Positions 21,033-33,589 of a stretch of DNA of 64,000 nucleotides are shown here, piece after piece (the stretch's first letter is position 1; each line of letters begins with the position of its first letter). Source of the stretch: Austropuccinia psidii (taxonomy: Eukaryota > Basidiomycota > Pucciniomycetes > Pucciniales > Sphaerophragmiaceae); contig JALGQZ010000002.1 of assembly GCA_023105745.1 (NCBI GenBank), positions 47,590,497-47,654,496 of the forward strand. The letters run 5' to 3'. The notes beneath the pieces were generated by a model that worked only from the letters and a program-made list of their open reading frames with translations, did not search any database and was not told the DNA's origin. The translations under genes and the position numbers were made by a program.

Positions 21033-23300
21033 ATATTATCAATTGAAAAAAAAAATATTCTGAAAATGTTTTGGATGTGATATTTATTTTTGGAATAATT
21101 TGAAAAAATTCAACTTGTCATTTTTTTTTAATTTAGCAGAGTGTTCAAAAGGAAAATTTGAAATAAGAATTATCAACCAAAGCTATATTCAGTTTTGTTG
21201 AAATTCATTTTAAATTTCATTTCCAATTTCAAATTTTAAATGAAAAATTCATTGAGGATCTGAAAAATTCTCTTTACTATTGAATTTTCATTATAAAATC
21301 ATAATCAATATAGTGAATTTCGTTATATTTATTTTTAATATGTAATTTCAGAGAGCCAATAGAAATCTTTTAGAAGTAGAATCAATTATACTTACAATTG
21401 AGCTTTAATCATCAAAATTCAATTAAGGAATTCTTCCTTCATTAAGTTATTTAAAAATGTTGAAGGCTTTTTGGGATATTTTCATTATAATTTAGAGCCT
21501 GACAAAGTTTCCACTAGAGCCATCTTAGGGATATAAAGCTAAATGACAGATATTTCCAGTACACCATACCCTTTGAAAAATTCCAGCGCTCTTACCGGGT
21601 TGATTTGAATGAAAAAGATGATCTGGAAAAGAAAAGAGTTCATTAAATAAATTGTAATCTTTAAGAGAAAGCTGACCAGTTTGTTTATTAATAGGAATAG
21701 AGGTAAAATATTCAAATTCTGAGGAATAATTATCAATGTGAGGAAAATTATCAATTTATCAAGAGTATAAGTAAAATTACTAAAAAAGGATTAGTCACCA
21801 AATAATTAAGAGAATTTAAGGTCTTTAAATACAGATATTTCATACTTTAGCAATTTTTCTTTATTTTTATTGAATACTGTGGGTGAAATCTTTTTGAAGT
21901 AAGTCTTGGGAATAACAAAGTACTGCTGGGTGAAAGAATCAACATCTTGATAATACTTTGGATTTGAATAAATTTTCTTGGAGAAGAAATATTAACCACC
22001 CTGGATAGGGAGCCATCTTATTGTATATATGGAGTCATGAACCTTGTTGAAACATTGCTTCAATTGACCAGGAAAGTATTTCTGCTTCAAGAGGAATGTT
22101 TAAAGGAACTTTATTTCATAAATCTTCCCTGAATTCATTTGACTAGAAGGTTGGAGCTCTAAAGCTTCAAAATAATTTTCAGAAGAAATGTTTGATAATT
22201 TTTCATGTATAAATGTGAATCCATGACAAATTTTATAGGAGGTGCTTTTGATATAAAATGAAAATTGAACTTATTTTGTGATAAAATGGGGAAAAATTCC
22301 CTTCTTGTTTGCTCATTTTTATGAATCCAATCTAATTAGTTGCTATAAGAAGATGTTCTACTTATATCATATGCTGATTATAATTTTCTTGTGATTGAAT
22401 TTGTTAAGTTCTTGAGATGGTTCAAATTTAACTAAGATGATTTGGTTGATTTATAATGGGATCTATTAATGAATTTATAATTCAATTCTGGTTAGTTATG
22501 GGAATGAAATCAGTAAGAAGGAATAATATTAATAAATACTAATGATGGGTGATTGTTTTTTTTCAATTTGGAATTTGTAAATAATTATCATTTTGAAACA
22601 ATTTGTAACAGATTAAATCTTAAAAACAAATTTTCGCCCAAAATGTATTGTTTTAGCAATTCCATCACAAGAAAAAAAATGATATGGATAATAATGTAAC
22701 CTAGAGATTGTCATTGAGATAGAAACAATGGAAGGGGGTCAGAAGAGAAATTAAAGAAGTTTTTCAACCCAGAAGCAAACATAGAAGGAGGAGAGATAGA
22801 GAAAAATAAACTTCATAAAAAACGTAGCCTTTGATCCTGGCTACAGAAATATAAACGTCATGAAGTAGATTTACAAAGGAGAGCAGGAGTAAATTTGGGT
22901 TTGAAAAAAAAGTTATTTTTTACAAAATTTAGAGGCTTTGATCAAGATTATGGAATTAGTTTATATGAATTATTTATTTTTAAAATATTGTCTTAATTAT
23001 GACTGCTGTTGAATTAAGATTATATGATTGGTGGAAATTTACTCTTATTTATTGAATCTGATAGGTTGAAATTCAGTTGAAAATTGAAAATAAAATCAGA
23101 ACTCTTGAGATTGAATCTCATCATGTATTCCTTCTTAGCCAAAGCTTAATTGAAGAATTCTAATTTAATATTAATTTAAATTTTATCAAGACACATGGCT
23201 GAAAATATCATGAGAAATGCTCAAGAATCTCATTAATGCTTCAGTATCAATCACAAAAATCACAAAATAAGAATTATTAATAAGCCACATAATTCCTTCC
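21033..23300. other. AT-rich stretch between transposase and Myb-like remains
   Basis: No gene is supported. A short + strand open piece near 21560-21650 (FQRSYRVDLNEKDDLEKKR) and a basic stretch near 22735-22830 could be fragments of coding sequence but carry no named motif. If the two flanking ORFs belong to one Harbinger element, this is its interior. Confidence 0.4.
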
Positions 23301-23308
23301 AGCTCTGG

Positions 23309-24669
23309 TTAAGAATGTCCTGAGTTCACAATGGCCACTGTCAAATGAAAATTTCTTTGTTTTTCTTTTAATTTGAGCTCCTGATCCCATTTATCCTTTT
23401 AAAATTTTTTCTAAATTTGAAATTTGTATTCTTCAAATTCTCTCTGTTAAATAATTTTCTTTTCCTTAAATTTCAATTCCTTTTTGATTTTCTCTCTCTC
23501 AAATGAGATCTCCAAGCGTTTGACCTGCTGACCTTGATTCGTTTTAAAAAAATTTACTTCCCTTTCCTCCTTCAATTTTAATTTCTCCAATTTAAAGTGT
23601 GAATTGAGACTTTTATTATGTACTAAGGTTTTCAAAAATCAGACTTTGTATGTATATTTATTAAATAATTTCAAGAAAGAACTGAAATTTCTTATGGGAA
23701 TCCATTAAAAGCGTATAGGTTTGTGATAATGAATCATGTGATAATTTGTGTGACCCACTAAGAATATTGAGTTCTTGGAATATATTCCTGAATTTCGGGT
23801 CATTGGAAGGTTTTTCTTTCTGAATTATTCTCTCATTATCATTTTTGGCCTCAGTATCTTGAATGAAATGAATATGTATATTCTTCTCATTACTTTGAAC
23901 ACCCTTTGATTGTGCAGTTTGAGAAAAATTTCAAATCTTTCATAGTGATGATTCAGAATTCCAACAACTTATATATATAAATTATTCTTTCAGCTTCTGA
24001 AAACAGGCTATTTTCCTCCATTTTCTCTCATTATGGATTGATATCACTATAATAAAAATGGTTCTCTGGGGCCTCACTAATTCTACTTTCAATGAAATCA
24101 ACCTAAGGGAAAAGTTATTACTTGATATGAACAAAATATTCATTGAATATACTTGGATTACCTCTTTGATATTGGTTGATTTCTTTTGTGTAAATTCATA
24201 ATTGGAGCCTTCATGGTGTGCATCTAAAATGTCCAAAGGAGTAATATTTGGCTTTTACCCAAAAAGAAAATTCATTTATTTGAAGAAAGAAGAAACAGAC
24301 TCAAGATTCTAAGCTCTTGTTTCAATACTAATTTTGTGATCATCAGGAGTAATTTCAAATCCAGTGGTTGTTGAAAATAATTTTTCAAACATATATTGTT
24401 TCTTGAATATTCTCTATTTCTCATATATGTTGGTTAAACTAAGATTTACTTTATTGCAACAAATTTTTGTTCAATTCAGTTGCTAACTTGTTAAATCCAT
24501 TTTGTTTAGAGGAGGGTGGCTGACCTATGGAGGTTTTTTCCAAGGTTCCAAAACAAGAATCAAATTTGGACTTCACTAAAAGCCAATTAATCATACACAA
24601 GGAATTTGTAGTTGTAAAGTGACCTGATGATTTTGAACAAGGTGTGATTGAATTGATTATTTTTTGCAT
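23309..24669 (-). pseudogene. Broken Myb/SANT-like ORF of Harbinger type
   Basis: On the minus strand three pieces line up in order: SSKQNGFNKLATELNKNLLQ near 24451-24540 (Myb/SANT-like helix), a charged coiled-coil (REKIKKELKFKEKKII) near 23447-23500, and an end ELKLKEKQRNFHLTVAIVNS near 23330-23390, followed by TAA at 23309-23311. Rust Harbinger elements carry a second ORF with a Myb/SANT-like domain followed by a Lys/Glu-rich coiled coil, and this fits that plan. Stops and shifts separate the pieces. It is convergent with the transposase at 19721-21032 and may be its former partner, but it could instead be a host gene relic. Confidence 0.45.
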
Positions 24670-26000
24670 GGAATAGTGATTTTTAAATTAAATAAATTGG
24701 CTCTAATAATTGGGGAATTAAATGGATGGAAATAATAAAATTATCAAAGAATTAGGTTTCACCTGTTTTATTTTGGAAGCAGGACTTGGCTAAAATACAA
24801 GGGGAGCTCAGATTAAACAGTTTGGTATTTTGAGAATAAAAATAAAGGCTTTTAAATTTAACATCTGTTCCAAAATTTTGAGTAAATAAGACCTGGGTTT
24901 TTTCATATTTTAACCACTATAATTGAGGTTCAAAATGATTTTAATAGATATATTGGATGATAAATAATATAATAAATTCCATTTTAAACTACTATTGTGT
25001 TTTAAGAACCTTGATAATTATATAAGAAAAATTCTGTGAGTGTGAGATATATTTGTTAAAGTAATGTAGACCTTCTATCAACTACTATCAAGTAATAATA
25101 ATAAATTTTGAGATGTGTGATTTTTAATAAAATCTGGCAGTATCTTAGAGACTATCAATTATAAATGATTAGGAAGATCCCACTGAGCTTTTAATAGTGA
25201 AAAATAGCCAGTTTAACTGTTAAACCAGGAATGTGTGATTATTTTGCTTGGTATAAAACTGCTTGGGTGAGGAAATAAAAGAATAATTGATGAAAGAATT
25301 TTTAAGCTTATGTTGACTGAGGTGTCTGGTTATCTCATGAGATCTTACTTTCTCCACCTGTAAGCCTGAATTCTTCCCGTGAGGTGATTTCTATAGTATT
25401 TATTTCCCTAATACAGGTCATGTGGCTTAGGTGATTCACTGATTTAGTAAGCTTTGACAGGTTTTAGGGGTTAATTCTCATGAGTATTTTCTTGGATGGT
25501 TTCAGGTGAATTTCAATCTTGCGGATAATATCTTGATGGATTTGATGTGAATTTCCTTTTGGTGGGGATTTTTCTGTACAAAAAGTTTGTATGTTGGATA
25601 ATGTTAATTGAAGGGAGCCTTCTTTGTGCGTAATTTGAGCTATAAACTATGAGTGTTTCTTATGAAGGTAATCTGGTTATTAATAACTCATATCTCTAGT
25701 GAGATGATTTAATTCCTTTGTGGAATTGTAAATATGTACAAGCAATGTAGCTGTGATAGCTTGTATAGTTTAGTTGAGGCTGAAGGCACCATGTGTTCTT
25801 GCTTCTACCATTTTTATAGAAGTACGCGTAAGTTTATTGAGAGTTTTTATGGTTTAGGTTTGAGTAGAGAAAGATGGTTGAGTCTGTGTGATCTGAATGT
25901 ATTTTATTCTTTGAAGGATACTATTGTGGCTCGAAATACTAAATATGAGAAGATATCTTCAGAAAATATTTTAAATTTTGAGATTTATTTACTGGGTTGA
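24670..26000 (+). other. G-over-C skewed segment with one 88-codon ORF
   Basis: The + strand is strongly G-rich relative to C: 18 G against 4 C in 25561-25620, and 17 G against 3 C in 25861-25920. An ORF at 25734-26000 (Cys-rich start MYKQCSCDSLYSLVEAEG) lies in the skewed part. I recognise no domain. The skew could mark an old transcribed unit or a transposon with strand bias. Confidence 0.3.
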
Positions 26001-29000
26001 GGGTTTTAAGTGTATTTAAAGTAGAGGAAGAATGAATAGTAATGTTCCCATTTGTGTGAAAAATGATACTATTTATGTAAATGCATTATTCTTATGTTCA
26101 ATTTTGAATTTCTGAAAAAAAATATGTTTAAAAGTGGTCCCTTAATCCGATATATCGCTATCCTCTGATGATTTTAATGTAAGTTGTTAAAAAAAACAAA
26201 TTTAATGTTTCTTATTACTTATTTAATTAATTTTTGTCACAAATTATGTTCAGTGGGTCTTTGAAAAAACGGAATTTAAAGACTGATGTGGGCTTCATAT
26301 CAAAAAACTAGGTATTGAATACTCCAAAATAGCTCTTTATGAACATGTTTTATATCTCTTCTGACAGGGACAGAAGATATAAGCCAGGTAAAGCCTTCTC
26401 TCGACCTCTGCCTGAAACTTTCTATTAGCCCTGTTTTTTTACAATTTTTCAGCCAAATATTTAGACATAAGTAGTCTTACTCACTTGAAAGGGATACTAA
26501 TGGAATATCTATTATTATTGTTTGTATCCTAAAAATATTAAACTTAAATGCACACAAGAAGCTTCATTTAGGAAAATGTAGGATCATAGTAAATGAATAT
26601 GCGAATTCTTTCATTCTATATATATTCAATGAGCTTTATAGCAAACTTCTTTTTTATCTTGGGGGATAATTCCCGAAAACATCAATTTCATCTCTCATTT
26701 ATTTCCAGAATAGCTAAAGTATCAAGATGGAAAACTCGATAATGTTATGTATAAGTAGCTAAAACAGCTTGATCATATTTTACAAAAATTTTTCATTAAT
26801 TATAATCCTCAAAATCATAATCCCCTTAGGTGGAATGGAACAGTTACTTATCATTGAATATTTTACCTTTCTAAAAATAAAAAATAACTATCAACTTTCT
26901 AGTAATTAAGGTCCTCAGGGACCATTTTAAGATATTTAATTAGCATCAAACACTTCCAGTCTTATTAAAAAAACTCCTTATATTATTTACTTTGAGACTT
27001 CCTAAGGTATATTTCAAATGAGAATATTTCAATATGAAGGTATTTCATTTAATTTTGATTGAAAACTAGTTCTGAAATATGTCTCAGCTTTCTGATATGA
27101 TGACAATATTTTTATCATTATATTTGAGCTTTTTCCCATTTTCAATCACAGCTTATTTTCATAAGTATATTAAAATACCTGGATCAAGAATGAAAATGTA
27201 TTAGTTAATAGAACTTCAATTATCAGCCTCTGTGTGTGGTTTCGAAATCATATTCTTCCATCCAAGAATAAACAGTGAAAGTGACAGAATTATCAACAAT
27301 AACTTCTTTTTACATTTTTCTTTCTATTGAGAATAATCAATTTAAATATTGATGCAATCATTGGTGCTTTCATTTTTCTCTAGAAGGGATGAAAACTAAG
27401 AGATTATTGGTTACTAGATCAACCCCACGACCATTAAAATTGACAAAATAACTGTATTTTCTCTCTCAATATTTCATGGTTAACTTTCCTGGATATTGGT
27501 ATTTAGGGAAAATTCTCAAACCTTCATCCTTCAAGAGGGAAAGAAACTTTCCATTTATGATATATGTGACTTTGTATCTTAATATATATTATTTAATGAA
27601 AAATAACAGTATTTAATGGTACCAAAAATCTCTAGATATCACATTTATTTCAACTATGGGGAAATAATTAGTAGTTATTTAAAATTAAATTGACTGAAAG
27701 AACAAAGATCTCAAAAATCTGCACCTTCATCAAAGCTTGAAAAAAGTTCAAAATAAATCTGTAATTGAATCTGTGCCTCTTAAAAGTATTTCTTGACCCT
27801 TAAGCTATATGTCTCACTTTTACCTCTCTTGGAGAAATATCATTTATTTGGGAGTGAAACATAAACTACTTATAGGTTAATTAAGAAATATTACCTTCAT
27901 AAAGAGAGTATTGAAAGGTAATAGATTCTGGATATAAATTAAAAATAATTTAATCTAAGAAATTTTCAAGAGTAGCTTTGGTGTGTTATTGAAAAAAAAA
28001 TTAAAATAGAAAAAAAATTGGTGTTTTCATTACTAAATGCAGGAATTTTATTGTCTTATAATCTTAAGCTATAGACTTAAAATATTCCTGGCTTTGATAT
28101 TTAGAATTTTTGTAAATATTGGAATAGATCTGAATAATCAAAATAGAGAAGATATTTATCTTAAAATTCTTACTTATTCAGAGGATTTCATTTCAATAAG
28201 CTATTAATATGCTTCTTGTATATCTTTTTGGACTGTAAGAGTGATATTATAGCTTAATTTGTTGGATTTTTATGGGAAATTGTTTAGTTATAAGGTAGGA
28301 GAAAATAGCTTTGATTTTCTTAGAATCATTATTTTGGGATAAAATTTGAAGAAGAGGGGAGAAAGTGGATAACTGGGTATTTCCTACCCTTTTTAGCTTA
28401 AGATTGGTATTATCTTCTAAACAAATTCAGTTCTACATTTGAAATTTGAGGAAAGCTAGTTTTTATTTCTCAATAAGCTCAATATCATCCTTTTTCAAAC
28501 TATCCTATAAGCTAAATATAATTAATTAAAGTTCTGGGATGAATATTACTTTTCTCAAATATTTTATTTCATATTATATAGTTTATGTTTTACTGCTTGT
28601 ATCGAAGCCTCTAGTTACATATTAGGATGAATTTAAAATCACCTACGTTATTAAGCTAAAAAACTGGATAAATTTGTGATGAATTGAGGACGCCTATTTG
28701 AAAAATAATGATATAAATTTAGAAATATGACCAAATGAAGAAACTCAATCAAATAATAGGAATCAGGGATATAGTATGAAGATTTATCTCTCAGTGGCCT
28801 TTCTGAAAAAGAAGATTAAAGCCAGGTACATAAATAAAAAGAATAAAGAAGTTTGCAATTTGGTTAGAAATCAAAAAAAAATACAAATATCTAATTCTTC
28901 AATGGATGATATAATGAATCTTATTGATGTTCAAATGATTGACTTCTGGATTTTTATTCAGAAATATAAATGGAACAAGTATGCAGTTCTATCCTATTTT

Positions 29001-30099
29001 TTCTTTCAAGATTTATTTATCATAAAATGTTTTTAGTTTTGTTTATATGAAAGGGAATTTTATATATAGATACTAAGAAAAGAGTAATAGAATTGATATT
29101 ATAGAATTTCTATGAGCTTTGGGTGATTCATATGCTCCAGAATACTATGAATAGACCTTCAAATAGTAGTTGAGGGAAATTATTTTACAGTATCTTTTTG
29201 TATAAATTCTCAAAAAGGGCTAGAGTACAAATTTAAGTCAGAGCCTTCCAGGAAAAGAATTGGAGATGAGCTAGAAGGAATATTGGAGTTATTCACATAT
29301 CACTTCTCAAGGATATCTAGCCAGCTTCAAAAGAAATACAGATTCTTTTTCAATGCCTTCACTCTATCCATAGAAAAATCACCCAGAGTATATAGCCATT
29401 TTTTTTCTAACTGAAGTAATATTTATCAATATTTCCTTATAAACAAGCTCTCAAGTTCCCTTTCTAATACGATAAATTTTCTAATGTTTAAAAAGATATT
29501 TGTGCAGTAAATTCAATAACAGAGAGTTAGTTTTCAAAAACCATTCTGTTAATAGTTTTCATATTTTCTTGAAACCTTTGGAGAGTAATTTCTTAGTTAT
29601 CAATATTATTTTATCTCCCCTTTAAAATAACTAAAGAAAAATCATTCTTAGGGAATTTTTGGCCCAGAACATGTTGGATTTGTTAATTATCTTCCATAAT
29701 CTAAATTATTTTTAACTTCAAATCTTGAGTTGAGGTATAGAATTGAAGCTCATAGACTTAAGAATGAGGCAGATACAAGGATTCATTGTACCATAGCCCT
29801 CCAAACATATTTGAAGTCTTTAAACTAAAAGTTTTGAGATATTTTCAGAAGAAAATTAATGCAAAAAAGCGCAAAAAGAGGAATATAATGAAGTGAGAAA
29901 AAGTCTTTTTGTACTCAAAAACACTCAAAAAAAAATTCAAAGGCATTTTCAAATACATGCTATGAGATTCAACCAAAGAATTATAAAAGGAATTTCTAAA
30001 TATGATCATCATTGCATTTATCCTGTATTCAAATTTTTCCTTGAAATAATTCTTTTTGTGCATTTTTTATTTTTCTTAAATCTTGATTTTTGGTCTTAA
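26001..30099. other. AT-rich, ORF-poor stretch
   Basis: No supported gene or RNA. 27001-27240 contains no CpG at all. The open frame at 28776-29036 is rich in Lys, Ile and Asn, as expected for chance ORFs in AT-rich DNA. Confidence 0.5.
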
Positions 30100-30390
30100 A
30101 CACAGTAGAAATATGTATTATCTTCCTACTGCAGAAAATAAAAATTCTTTAAAATTTTTGTTTTTCTGAAATTCTTCATCATTTTTTCAATTCATATCAA
30201 TTTTACTCATTGTGAATATCAAGTTTCTTTTCTTCAATGAGATTATTATTATTGAATTATATTAAATTGAATTTAAGTGATTCATTTTTTTCTTCCAAAA
30301 TTTAAAGTAGAAGGAACTCTGTAGATCCTGCTACTGTAAATTTTCCAATGTAAATCCACAAATTTGAAGTACCAATACTGTAATTTTTAA
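30100..30390 (+). repeat. Family C repeat, degenerate copy
   Basis: CACAGTAGAA near 30101, CCTACTGCAG near 30125, CTGCTACTGTAAATTTTCC near 30328 and ATACTGTAATTTTT near 30375 match the CTACTGTAAAATT motif of the copies at 33590 and 56280. No coding sequence. Confidence 0.45.
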
Positions 30391-31034
30391 AAATAATTCA
30401 GATTCAAAAAACATTAAAGAAGTAAAAATAATGATAATAATAACTGAAAAATAATAACTGCAAATCACAAATGAAGAGAAGGACATGATAATAATAATAT
30501 GTATAAGGATAAGAATGCTACAACTGCTAATTTCTAATGATAAACTTTACAAAGAATTGAAATAATTATTATCTGAAGGATATAATTTAATAATTAATAT
30601 GATAATTATTTGTTTTTGTACTTAATCAATGAATTGTTGTAAGAAAGAATTTTTTTCCTTTGGTTTTTTCCAATATAGAAAACAAATTCCAAACAGAAAA
30701 AGGGGAAAGACTAATATTATATATGAAGAAAGCCAACAGGGTCACCCATTGTAGTTCTATTTTTATGAGAGTTTTATTCAATATAGAACTCTCAAGAGAG
30801 CCTTTTATTGATAATTTATTATTAGAACGTAATGAAGATCTTGGATGATATAAAACATGGCTTTGTTGTATGGGAGCTTCAAAGAAATTATTAATTTTAT
30901 ACATTAAAAACTTGGCTCTGATCTTCTAAATTAAATTTACTTGTGATTTTGATTAATATTATATGATAATTTGAAGAAATACTTCATCCATCTCAAATTT
31001 GTATTATAATAAGAATGAAGTGAAACATATCTGA
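30391..31034. other. AT-rich stretch, no gene seen
   Basis: A run rich in AATAAT steps lies near 30428-30475. Overlapping open frames at 30626-30904 (minus) and 30660-30848 (plus) show no motif and are likely chance. Confidence 0.5.
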
Positions 31035-32228
31035 CTTAATAGAATAAGAAAAGAAGAAAGGAACTTGAAAGTTTTTTTATATTCCAGTGTCTGGGAATTT
31101 CTTGGAATCTTAACAAAATGTTCAGTTTGGTGTTAACTAAGCTCAGAGTAAAGTCCCAAGCTAATAATAAGCTGGGTCAAAGCTATTTTCCAAATGGAAC
31201 ACCTGCTGGAAGGTGTAGCCACTTTGTTCATGGTGAATGTGATGGAGCTAATGTTATACCAATATGAATAAGAAGCTCTGAATATAAATTCGTGTTCTAT
31301 GAAGCTTAAAGAAAGATACTTACAGCAAATATAAGTGCTCAGGAGTTATTAAAAGAATAAAAAATAAAAAATAAATGAAGGTATCTATAGCCAATATCTC
31401 TTTCATTTAATTGAAATGTTTCTACCAAGATCTAAGCTAATTTATTAATCAAACTCAAATGTATAAGGGAAATAAAATCGTCCCTATGTGAAAATACTCC
31501 TTTATAGTGCATATATAGATAAGGAAGGCTTACCTTTTCTGTTTTAGTTTCCCTTAATACAGTAAAAACTCTAAAAGGTATAAATTAATTCTACCAAATT
31601 CTAAGATAAATTTTTGAAAAATTAATACAAACTGAAAGTTAACAGACCAAAAAGATAATAAATAAATCAAAATTTTTGTTAACGATTATACAGGATCTTT
31701 TCATATTGGTTTAATGATATACCTGTGCTAGTTTGGGTCAATAGAAAACACATTAAACTAATTTTCAACATTTCTAAAGTTAATTATTCAGAGGTTTGGA
31801 GATTTATTCAACTCTATTACACTATATAAGGAGTTAAGTCAAAAGATATCAATATAATAGTACTTATATACGGGGGAATTTATGCGTTCCTCTTCAAAAG
31901 GTATTATAGATAAGAAATTTTAGGCATAATTAGTTTGAATATACCTTTTGAGAAGGAAAATAACTTTAATTGAAAGGTTTAAGTGGGGGAAATCATCCAT
32001 TTGTAAGCTCTAAGCTTATTTTCCATGAGAAAATTGGCTACACCTGACATCAGGTGTTCCATTTGGAAATTATCTTGGACTCATTCTATACTGATCTTGG
32101 ACCCTTTATGTGAAGTAGGTTGAACACATGGTTCAAATGTTTGTGAGTCTTCCTTGTTCTCCCCAGCAACTGGAATATTGAAGAATCTCCAAGATATTAA
32201 TTATTTTCTTTATTAGATAGAATAAATA
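31035..32228. mobile_element. Family A non-autonomous TIR element with long inverted ends
   Basis: The two ends are inverted copies. The left holds TATTCCAG..CTGGGAA near 31080, GTCAAAGCTATTTTCCAAATGG near 31176 in two parts, then the hairpin core and GTGTAGCCACTTTGTTCATGG. The right, in reverse complement from about 32228, holds the same order with hairpin core ACACCTGACATCAGGTGT at 32040-32057. The arms are about 190 bp with gaps. The interior has no ORF, so the element would be MITE-like or Foldback-like. Its right end abuts the family B element at 32231. Confidence 0.65.
32040..32057. repeat. Perfect hairpin core of family A
   Basis: ACACCTGACATCAGGTGT has 8-bp perfect arms around CA. 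The same core, more or less mutated, is at 31199, 36662, 55512 and 59325, always followed by a GTAGCCACTTTTCTCATGG-like text (inverted at 32040 and 55512). Confidence 0.7.
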
Positions 32229-32339
32229 TAGGGTGTTGGTAAGATCATGTAAGCCCTTATGTATTCTTACTAAAAATGTATGTGTTTTTCCCAGAAATTG
32301 GTAAAAACACATAAGGGGTGTTTTTAAATGAAATATAGC

Positions 32340-32580
32340 TATTTATGGCATTTCTGATGCCATTAATGCTATTTATGGCATTGTTGAGGCCATTTATGAA
32401 ATTTTAAGGCCATTCAAACCATTGTTAAAGCCATGAATGGAATTTTTAATGCCATAAGTGGCATTATTATGTCATTTGTGATGTCATTTATGACGCTTTT
32501 AATGCCACAAATGGAATTTTTAACTTCCACTAATGTCATAAATTTCATTTTTAATCGAATTTATGTCAGAAATGGAATTT
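32340..32580. repeat. Degenerate GCCAT/ATGGC repeat cluster
   Basis: Short units such as TTTATGGCAT, GATGCCATTAATG and AATGGAATTTTTAATGCC follow one another in both orientations with no strict period. The cluster lies inside the family B element. The open frame at 32433-32693 is created by this repetition and is not a credible gene. Confidence 0.6.
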
Positions 32581-32927
32581 TAAATTTACTTACAAACATG
32601 AACAAAAAGATTTACAATTGTCCTGGAAAAAAAAATCCCAAAATTTTGGGCTTCTGCTTTTTGATTCTCGAGGTCTTTCTCTTCATTTCTTAAGAAAATT
32701 GGAAATTCATAAGTGGGAACATTTTCAATGAATTTTCTATGAAAATACACCATTTTGCCAAATGGGCCAAAATACAGAAATTGGGAAAAAAAATTGAAAA
32801 AATTTGGGGACCTTCACATCCCATGTCAGAGGAAATTTGGCAAAAAATAATTATAAAAATGCTAAAAACTGAGCCTGAGGAATTTTTCTCTAAAAAATAA
32901 GTCACTTACATGTTTTGGCCATAAATT

Positions 32928-32961
32928 GGTAAAAACATGTAAGGGCTTACATGCTTTTACC
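32928..32961. repeat. 34-bp palindrome at the right end of the family B element
   Basis: The left arm GGTAAAAACATGTAAG and the right arm CTTACATGCTTTTACC pair with a single mismatch around GG. A decayed counterpart lies at 32238-32271 in the left end. Confidence 0.7.
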
Positions 32962-32969
32962 AACACCCT

Positions 32970-33589
32970 GAATATATAGTATTATATATGGAAATTATTC
33001 CCATTGATATTGTCATCTTCCTGGTAATATCATATACTATAAAAATGACTCTAGCTTCATTTTGAATTTCATAATCCACCTTGTTTCATCAAAGGAGAAA
33101 AACCATCAAATGAAATTTTCAGAATGATTATAACATCCTTATTGCTTAATTTGTGACTAATTACATTCTTATGATAATATTAATTCTTATTTTTCCTTCA
33201 AAGAGTTATTCACAAATATTGAATTCAGATATTTTTCTATTGAAGCCTCTAATGAAGAAACTGAATTTTGAAATTTTTTTTCAATTCTCAAATTTTCATA
33301 GTTCTGTATATTCTAAAAAACACAAAGGAAATTTCTAGATCTAAAGATAAAATTATTTTCAGATAATAAGATATGAATAATTCACATATTTTTGTTTTTT
33401 TAATTTGATTATTATTTTTAATTCTTTTAATTTCCCAACTCATTTTTATAATCAATAAATTTTAACGATTTTTTTGCCAGTAAGACTATGATATCTCTTT
33501 TTCCAAGAGAAAGGAATACCTTACCTTTTTTCTGTGAAATATTGACTTCTTTTCTGAAAGGATTTCTAGGAGGCTCTCTGAAGTATAGC
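32970..33589. other. AT-rich stretch, no gene seen
   Basis: The open frame at 33153-33338 has a hydrophobic start but begins with GTG and shows no motif. I see no other structure. Confidence 0.5.

Larger units (their letters stand above)
32231..32969. mobile_element. Family B TIR element (MITE-like)
   Basis: The left end GGGTGTTGGTAAGATCATG (32231) and the right end in reverse complement, GGGTGTTGGTAAAAGCATG (from 32969), are inverted copies, with AAGCCCTTA following in both. Inverted similarity continues for about 75 bp as GGTAAAAACA motifs. The flanks TAAATATA (left) and TGAATATA (right) differ at one base and could be an 8-bp target-site duplication, as for hAT elements. There is no transposase. 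The interior includes a GCCAT/ATGGC repeat cluster. Confidence 0.65.

Noticed and set aside
32433..32693. 86-codon frame rich in Met, Phe and Ile
   Set aside because: It is produced by the GCCAT/ATGGC repeat cluster inside the family B element.
33153..33338. Open frame with a hydrophobic N-terminus
   Set aside because: The start codon is GTG, there is no motif, and the DNA is highly AT-rich.
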